DNA from: Ceratopteris richardii | Lineage: Eukaryota; Streptophyta; Polypodiopsida; Polypodiales; Pteridaceae | Reading direction: 5' to 3' | DNA: 64,000 bases | NCBI GenBank assembly: GCA_020310875.1 | Contig: CM035423.1 | Coordinates: 127,763,311 to 127,827,310, forward strand | Shown: one piece after another, positions 57,057 through 64,000 of the stretch | How the letters are laid out: every line of letters starts with the position of its first letter | Numbering within the stretch: position 1 is the first letter of the stretch | Position numbers and translations under genes: made by a program | Notes under the pieces: generated by a model | What the model saw: only the letters and a program-made list of their open reading frames with translations | What the model was told of the DNA's origin: nothing | Database searches by the model: none

Positions 57057-59146
57057 GCTTGTCTTTCGTTGTTGATGGATTTCCTTTTTGATGATTCACT
57101 GATGAGATTCTTCGAGTGCATGGTCATGTCCCTTATCTTTTTTTTCTTTTTTTCCCTTTTTTTTCTCCCTTCTTTGCTTTGGAATAGTATCACAAAACAA
57201 GAAGAAAGAGGTTAGTATCAATAATATAGCTTACATATGTCAAATGTGTCTCATGTGCCTGGGATTCTCAATTCTATCCATGATGGCCTTGTAATGAGGC
57301 CCTATATTAATGCATACTATGGAAATGCATGACTTGAATAGTGCAAAAGATGCGATTATGCCAAGGGCACATGGTTTTTTGCACGTCGAGGCTTTAGATG
57401 TTTCTTGTGGACATTGATGCAATCTTTCTGAAGGTATCCATTGGATCTTGAAACGATGCAATCAATCAACGATTGAATGACAACTAATCATTCCTCCTTA
57501 TAGAGATCCATTTCAAAATAGTGTTTGTTTGTGTAGAGATCACCTTTGGCATCTTCATCTTTGGATGGTGTCTTAAATTTTGTATCCCTCATTGTTGACT
57601 CTTTGGTTCTGTGGGGGCTACTAGTGCTTTTGGTTTCCGAACCCAAACCATTGTTGATTTTCTTCTTACTATTGCCAAAGAGGCGAGTTGATCTTCTTTC
57701 CTTCTCTATGCTTGGTTCTGATCCTTGCCTCTCCTTGGATTCTTTTTTGAGACTTTTCTCAGGATAAAGAGAATAGGGTTTTGTGGATGTAAGAGTTCCC
57801 TAGGTACCCACATGTGCTATTGCCCTTGTTGAGCTACAACTAATTCCTTGGGCACCCAAATTTGTACATTATTGTGGTCAGCCTTCATCGACTGCTTTGG
57901 TACCCAAAATTGGAGTACTCTTTGAGATGGAGATTTGCAGATCAAGAATTCTAATGGTAACATAGCCTTCGGTTCAAAGACCATATGAAATGGGATGGCA
58001 TTGAGTTCTATTTTGTAGGAAACTCAGTAATCCCAAACTACATGATGAAGTTGTTTATCCCTATTAGAGCATTTATTATTTACCAGGTTTGTCAATACAT
58101 TACATAGGATCTTATTTGTGCTCTCGGCTTCTCCATTAGCTTGTGGATGATAGGGGGAAGACTCCTTATCTATCACCAAGAATTCTTGGAGAAGGTTTTC
58201 AATGAATTCGTTCAAGAAGTGTGTACCTATATCACTTACTAACTCTATTGGTAACCCCTATCTGGTGAACACCTTCTCGAATAAGAGCTTAGCTGTCATT
58301 TGATCATTGTTCTTTGTCATGACTTTTACTTCTATCCACTTTTTAAGGTAATTTGTGGCTACAATAATGTACTCTACATGGGAGTTTCTAGTTGGGGCAT
58401 TAATAGGACCTACAAAGTCTATATCCCACTTCAAAAATGTGCATCCTCCCATCATTGGCCTCAAAGGCATCTCATCTTTTCTAATCGGATATTGTGCACG
58501 TTGGCATGTGTCACATCTCTTCACATAGGTATGTGCATCCATATGAAGAGTGGGTCACCGAAGTCTTGAGAATAGAATGGTCTTAATTACTCGGTCAAGC
58601 CCGAAGTGTCCACCTGCAACACTGCTATGTGTAGTCTCTAAGATTTTCAAATAGTCTCATTCATGAAGTCACAGTCTTAAGTAACCATCTTTGCCTCTTC
58701 AATAGTCACAGTCTTAAGTAGGTTGTCTCCTACTTAGGCATAGTCCTGAGCCTCTTGCTCCATGCTTCATTTTCTTGCTAAACTAGCCTCGTTGGGTAGC
58801 CTTCCCGATCTCATAAATTCTACCAATGGAGCACTCCATTCCGGAATTAACAATATGTGATAAAGGGTAGCATACTCCACTCGGGATTTCTTCTAGCACA
58901 CTGGACAATGCTTAATCCACTCATGTATTTCTTTGTCCATACTAGGCCAACACACACCTAAACATTTCAAATTTTGCAATGTTCATTGTTTAGAATAGTG
59001 ATTTCCTATCAATCCTATATGGGCTTGTTGCAACCAACTATTGTGTTCATCCTCCTCAACACAACAAGCTAGTACACCCTCTGTATCTTATTTGTACATG
59101 CTTTGTGCCAATATTTGATAGTTTTGTGATTTTAAAATTTCTTCGT
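57057..59146 (-). pseudogene. E5b: gypsy Pol 3' half and spacer, broken
   Basis: Minus-strand relic of the same gypsy family. From right to left it shows an upstream H2C2-like region (WLQQAHIG..NH, then CPVC; about 58890-59050) and a second zinc region (DAHTYVKRCDTCQRAQYPIR, about 58475-58540). The integrase core follows (DFVGPINAPTRNSHVEYIIV, then YHPQANGEAEST). A Pol tail has FWVPKQS and IWVPKEL motifs (about 57800-57910), the Pol end (GPHYKA near 57290) and the spacer with GAGTGCATGGTCATGTCCCT. It is heavily broken and bounded by E1 on the left and E6 on the right. Confidence 0.82.
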
Positions 59147-60033
59147 TGTTGTGTACCTAAGTCAAGAAGACTTAAGGACTTGTGCCAAAGAGACTAAACC
59201 TCATTTGCCACACAAGTGCGTATAGTGGGAAATTGACACACGCTTATTTGTCAATCCGATCAAACAACCTAACCAAGTGTATGAGGACATGTGCACACGT
59301 GATGGAAAATGAAGTGTTTCAGCTTATATGCATGAGAAAAGACTAATCCACCTCTCAAACTCACTGAAGTACTGAAAGTGTCTGTCGCGATACCACTTAC
59401 AGTAGTTTTCAGTAAATTGAGGATTTCTCTCAGCTCCGAAATCCGAATATATTCAATAGCGAACTTCTTTCAAAGCTCTCGATGAGACGCATCTAGTAGA
59501 GGTGGCTTCACTTGATTCTGACAATTGTGCTTCAAGTTATGGCCAAAATAGTGAATGGTGAGAAACACCACACTCACTCCACAACTCCTACAAGCTCACA
59601 CACACACTACAGTAGCTCAAAAATAGTGGGGAGGGGTAGACAACAGTCCTACACACACATTCCAAGCATTACACACACATAGAAGATCAAAGAGAGGATG
59701 AAATCTGCAAGAAAGAAGCAAATTCAAAAATCACGAGCTCTCCTTCTTCAGAATGACAAAAAGTCTCTACAAAGAGTCACAAAGTGACTTATATACATGT
59801 GCCCTAAATTTGGTCCTTTCACACATGAGACTGGCACTTTATTACTAAAAAGTGAATTTCCTACTAATTTACAAGGAATATGTTACAATAATTTGGGATT
59901 ATGCATCTAGAGGACTCCTCTAGTGCATTTACATGGCTTGAGGGAATTTCCTAAGACTTTGAAGAAGAAAAATATGCCCATTAATTTGAAAATTTTGGGG
60001 CTCTCCTATCTCGTGCCTCTTTGCTCTGCAACA
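59147..60033 (-). repeat. E6 3' LTR (type II)
   Basis: About 887 bp, related to the E2 LTR throughout (minus start TGTTGCAGAGCAAAGAGGCA; shared CACAAGTGCGTATAGTGGG and TAACCAAGTGTATGA blocks). It contains GTCTGTCGCGATA near 59380, the reverse of the E1 leader unit. The left end is placed at TGTTGTG by analogy and could be off by three bases. Confidence 0.85.
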
Positions 60034-60640
60034 CTCTTCCCCCTCTTTGTCTCTCTTGTCCCTTGATAGGCTTTTGCTTCTTGTTTGTAGTTCTTCTAGA
60101 GTTCTGAATACACACACCCAGTGGTCGAAGCGGCAACAAGGACTCTCAGAGAATTTGTTATTTTATCCGATGTGTGTCCTTTGCTTGTGTTTGCCCCTTG
60201 ATATCCCGTACATCACAATTATGGGTTGCTGTATTCAATCCGGCTGCCACGCATGCCACCAGTGACTATGAATGTGATGTTCTTAGTCACCCGCTTCAAC
60301 TTTTCAGCCTCTCCCCTTTCTAACTTTTGGTCTTCTGATATGTCTTTGTCTTCACACATCTGACCCTGTTGTGTTGCTCTATCAGCGGAAGGGTTATTAC
60401 CTGCCAAATATCTTCTTGCACTTCTTTATGGATACTTCTTGGCCCTGGTCCGTCCTTCCCATGAAATGTCCTGGTTCTTGATCTTCTTTAATTCCATTCC
60501 TCAAGACCTGGGTGTTTGGCATTGTTGCCTGATGCGTGCCCCTATGGGGCTTTGGGCAGAGGGTGGTTCTTCTTGATTTATTATCTTCATTCTTTATTGA
60601 ACAGTTTTGGTCTTTGATTTTCTTCTTCTTCACTTCTTAC
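60034..60640 (-). other. E6 3' untranslated stretch and polypurine tract
   Basis: On the minus strand, a GAGGGGGAAGAG tract touches the LTR. About 0.6 kb follows with no convincing gene, comparable to 39998-40345 of E2. A second hairpin motif, CTGTCAGGGATGATAG (60676-60691), lies just beyond, inside the accessory 3' end as in E2. Confidence 0.7.
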
Positions 60641-63600
60641 TCGATTCCCCTTCCACACGTCCCTCCTCCTGAACTCTATCATCCCTGACAGGCTTTTTGT
60701 GGCGATGTAAGTACGTTTGAATGACGGTTTGCTCTCTTTGATTAAGCAGGTTGGCGTGACATATCATAAACTCTTTCCATTGTGTTGACTTCACTCCATC
60801 CTTTGGTGCTTGTCGATGATTTGCAAAAAAACTTGTTTCGTAAGCCACCAGTCGTGCATTAAGGTTTGAAGTCATCTTTACAAAGATTTTCAAATCAATT
60901 TCGAAAAAGCCAGGGAAATATGCTTCTTCAAATCTTTGCATATATGTGCTCGGCAAAAACATAAGTCGTGAATAGTAGGCCATGAGTGTTAAGCAGCTTG
61001 GAATGGTGGAAAGATAAAAAATGAGTGCTTCCGAGCCCTATGTAATGTCGATGAAGTTCAAAAATGTATATTTTGTGTGTTGGAAGACTTTAATTACTGT
61101 TAAGAGCATGCTAAAAATTTTATTGGTCATTTTAACTGCTAAGTCCGGGACAATCGCATATCTTGCAATCCAAAATTCCATGGTTTTCACCATGTACTCT
61201 TCTGTTGGTAGGTAATTATGCAGTGGACTGGGTAAGAGAGGATAATTCAGCCATTGATTATTAATGCTTCAACTGGGGGTGTCCTTCCCAAAATTGCGAC
61301 CAGGAGCGTCTGTGGGGTACTGGACCGAAGGATGGGTTTACCTGAAGCACATATGGCAATGCTTCCCACTGTACCCACAATGTAGGGTTCTTTTCCAAAA
61401 GCTTCCTCCTCCAGATAGGATCAACTTTCTCGAACTCCTCTTGAAAGTATTATTGTGGAACTGGAGGTTGTTGTCCGGCTCTTTATTTGTCATTGTCCTT
61501 ATATATTGTCTTGTGTGCTCTTTCAATATGCCATATGGTACATTAAATGGCTTCAATATCTATTCTAAGTTTTTGCTCTCAATCTTAGCTTCCTGACCTG
61601 GATTATTTGATCTTCAAATTTAGGAGTAAGCTGGGACACCAGTAGTGCCCTCTCATCTCGGCTCAGTTCTGCAATACCCCGATTATTATGTTAAAATTGG
61701 GCCTCCATTTCCTCCCTTATCGGCGAATGATGTGAGGGGGGAGAGAGAGGACATACCTCAATCTCCTCAGTAGCCGCTGTGGATTTTGGAACTATTGGTG
61801 TCCCCTCAGTTGCCTTTTGTGCTAGCTGCTCTTGTAGCTGCTTGATCATCTCATCTTTTTGCTTGATTTCTTCATTGGCCTTAGCAATTGTGTCCTTGTT
61901 TTTGAGAATTTCTTGAGCTACCACATCAAGGTGATCAATATCGATTCTCTTCTTTTTTCCACTTTGTTCTGAGAGGTGCGGTATCATCCATGTACCTCTT
62001 TTCCCATTCAGCAATGACTACCTGCTCTTGCTTGAGCTGATCTTCATACCTGGCTATCTTTTCCTCCATTTCCTTTGTGTTTATTGCTGTCTCTTCTGGA
62101 GCCTCAATCGGTCGGTCACTCAAAAGAGCTATCATGAGTTCCTTGTTCCTGTTCCTTAGGTTTTCTGCCTCCTCCATATATACCTTTATTTGTGATTCTA
62201 GTATTTTACTTCTTGCATTCATCCTAGTCTTCTCAGGCTCGCTCGCTTCATATTTTTTCTGTAATTCCTATAGTTGTTCTTTTAATGTGGCATTTTCTGT
62301 TTCCAAGTTCTTGGCTTCTTGAACTTCATTTTCTTTATGTACTATTTGCTCTCTTGCTAGCTTTAATTCGGCTGAAAGGTTCTTATCAATTTCTTGAAGT
62401 TTATACTTGTCCTGCATCGCTTGATCATAGTCTTCATCAGCCTCAAGCATTAATTGTTGCATATCCATTGCAATTCTAATCATGTCTTGCACTACGGGCT
62501 TGAGCTGAGCAATGTCGACGTTCAACCATGTTCTTGATATGCTTGGAGTTTCTCCAGTTAGTACATCTTTTCCTTGCTCTACATGGATAGTCTCGTTATG
62601 TGGTTGTCTTATCTGTAGTTGTATTTCTGGTTCTGTTCTTTCTTTGTCCAGATCAACCGTTTTCGTGGCACTCCCTTGAAATGTGACATTCATGGGGGAG
62701 GGTTCTGCCACAACCCTTATCGGTGTGAAGGGTTCTGAGTCTTCGACTGCAGCTTCTTTAAGTTCTTGCTTTGGATTCTTTATGGATTCCTCTCCCTTAG
62801 TCGTTGTCTCTTTAATTTGAATTTTTTGTAGTATCATTCAGTTGGATGACATGTGTCCCTTCTTGGTTTACCTCCTTGCTTGCGTTGTCTTGATCGAGGT
62901 GGGTGGAGTTGTCATTTATCTTTATGCCCTCTTCTGTTTCATTGTAGTTGACGGCATTAAGTTCCTTCCATTGTCCATCATCCTTGGATTCATTTTGAAT
63001 ATCCACATTTAATAAAGATGTGTCGAGTTCTTCTTGTGCATCTGAAGATGAGCTTGAATTATCCAACCCTAATTCTTTGTATCGATGGACTTTGGTGAGC
63101 TTCTTTTTAGCTTCCACTTCTTGTTGGGATTGTTGGTAATGGTGCCCTTGCACTGGTAGATTAATTTGACCCTCCGTATATTGGTGTGTGTCTTCCAGTG
63201 CTTGTGTTAAATCCTCTTCAGTAATAGGTCTTTGCCCTTCAATCCTGGTCTTTGGAAGTACGTGTGCCCTTTTCGTGGCTGGAACTTCTTCTTCTACTTG
63301 CTTTACTTCCCTTAACCTCTTTGTTCCTCTCATTTTGGGTTGAGAGCTGGTTTCTGCCTCTTCAACAATTTTGACTCCTCTTTTCTTTTTGGGGACTATG
63401 GCGACTTTTGCATACTTAGCCATAGCAGTTGATGAGGGCATTTCTTGTAGGTGCTCTCTAATACCTAAAGCATGATAGATCAAAATGGTCAGAGCAACCT
63501 TGCCGTTCAGGAAATTCTTGTTATTCCATTGCTTCTTCGCCTCAAATAGCCGTTCTTGTATGTAAGGAGTCAGATTAATTTGATTGCCAATCTGCTTGAT

Positions 63601-63984
63601 GGCATGTGAGAGTAGCTGGACAATTATCTTCTGAGGGGTGGTGTATCGATGCATGTTTGGGAAGCAAAAGTGCTGATGGATCAGTCGTACTTCTTCTTCA
63701 ATATCCAACCGATTGAGGTCAGTGAACGTTTTGGTTTTTGCCCCTCGACTCTCTTCCTTTAAGATAGTGATTCCATCCTTCTCCCCTCCCTTTATCAAGT
63801 CATATGTAAATTGAATGACTACCCATTCACCTACTCCGTCCATGACTCTAGCCTCTGGCACCAATGGGTCATGCAGTGTTGGCTGTAATGTACTCATGAC
63901 TTGTGTGCACCTTTGAAAGTCAGGCTTGTAGATTGGCAGTTCAAAGTATTTGTGTATACCCGCTTTCTTCATGATGTCGATCAT
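60641..63984 (-). pseudogene. E6 accessory gene, broken
   Basis: Homologous to the E2 accessory frame from end to end in view. The N-terminal domain has PDFQRCTQVM, HQHFCFP (about 63660-63680), RYTTPQK and NFLNG. A basic VPKKKRG patch and Glu-rich linkers follow, then a TWLNVDIAQLKPVVQDMIRI segment (E2: TWLNVDVTQLKPVVKQMIQT), a coiled coil (about 61850-62440), and the C-terminal domain (FNVPYGILKEHTRQYI, MAYYSRLMFLPSTYMQRFEE, VRDDRVQEEG). It is broken in several places. The N-terminal edge runs to the window edge. Confidence 0.88.
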
Positions 63985-64000
63985 AGATGGGAGCTCATGC

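Larger units (their letters stand above)
59147..64000 (-). mobile_element. E6: gypsy element with type II LTR, 3' part, broken
   Basis: Minus-strand relative of E2, running past the right edge. Seen are the 3' LTR, polypurine tract and accessory gene; Gag-Pol would lie outside the window. It is inserted in the E5b pol fragment. Its target duplication (left flank TTCGT) cannot be checked here. The accessory gene is broken in several places, so it is older than E2. Confidence 0.88.

Overview
The window is nuclear DNA of a land plant and is made almost wholly of transposable elements. The evidence is plant-type Ty1/copia and Ty3/gypsy LTR elements, primer-binding sites matching plant initiator tRNA-Met and tRNA-Asp, and TTTAGGG-like interstitial repeats. 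No host gene, rRNA, tRNA, CRISPR array or bacterial-style operon could be supported. The species cannot be told from the sequence; the depth of nesting fits a large, repeat-rich genome.

Layout, left to right (working labels). 1-2556: 3' part of a broken copia element (C1) with its LTR, sitting in a fragment of a gypsy accessory gene. 2653-6560: (CA/CATA)n microsatellite passing into a TTTAGGG-like higher-order repeat, split by a short gag-only LTR element (E0, 2794-5058, minus, target duplication CACAT). 6690-7860: decayed copia pol. 7910-10523: remains of two gypsy copies (E7 plus, E5a minus) whose related LTRs face each other as an inverted pair. 10524-57056: a gypsy-family element, E1 (plus), which keeps LTRs, a tRNA-Asp primer site, a pol tail and an accessory gene, and has received three further elements: E3 (14871-30711, plus, gypsy, TSD AACCC), E4 (31188-37675, minus, copia, TSD ATCAT) and E2 (39104-55939, minus, gypsy, TSD CCATG). 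57057-59146: minus-strand gypsy pol fragment (E5b), cut by E6 (59147 to beyond the right edge).

E1, E2, E3, E5, E6 and probably E7 are one kind of giant Athila/Tat-like gypsy element with several unrelated-looking LTR types. The shared plan is LTR, tRNA-Asp primer site, a long leader with a CGAT-rich short-repeat array, one very large Gag-Pol, a second long gene (an about 1,200-residue coiled-coil protein with conserved N- and C-terminal domains), a small hairpin, a polypurine tract and LTR. E2 looks whole: Gag-Pol is a single 3,107-codon frame and the accessory gene a single 1,199-codon frame. Its LTRs differ by about 0.5 percent as counted by eye. Its Pol has unusual additions: a duplicated H2C2 zinc domain with identical spacing before the integrase core, a second retropepsin-like DTGA domain after the integrase, and repeated IW(V/I)PK motifs at the C-terminus.

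LTR divergence counted by eye (E1 about 2.9 percent, E3 about 2.3, E4 about 1.0, E2 about 0.5) agrees with the nesting order. All other elements are broken, apart from E0, which looks whole as a gag-only non-autonomous unit.
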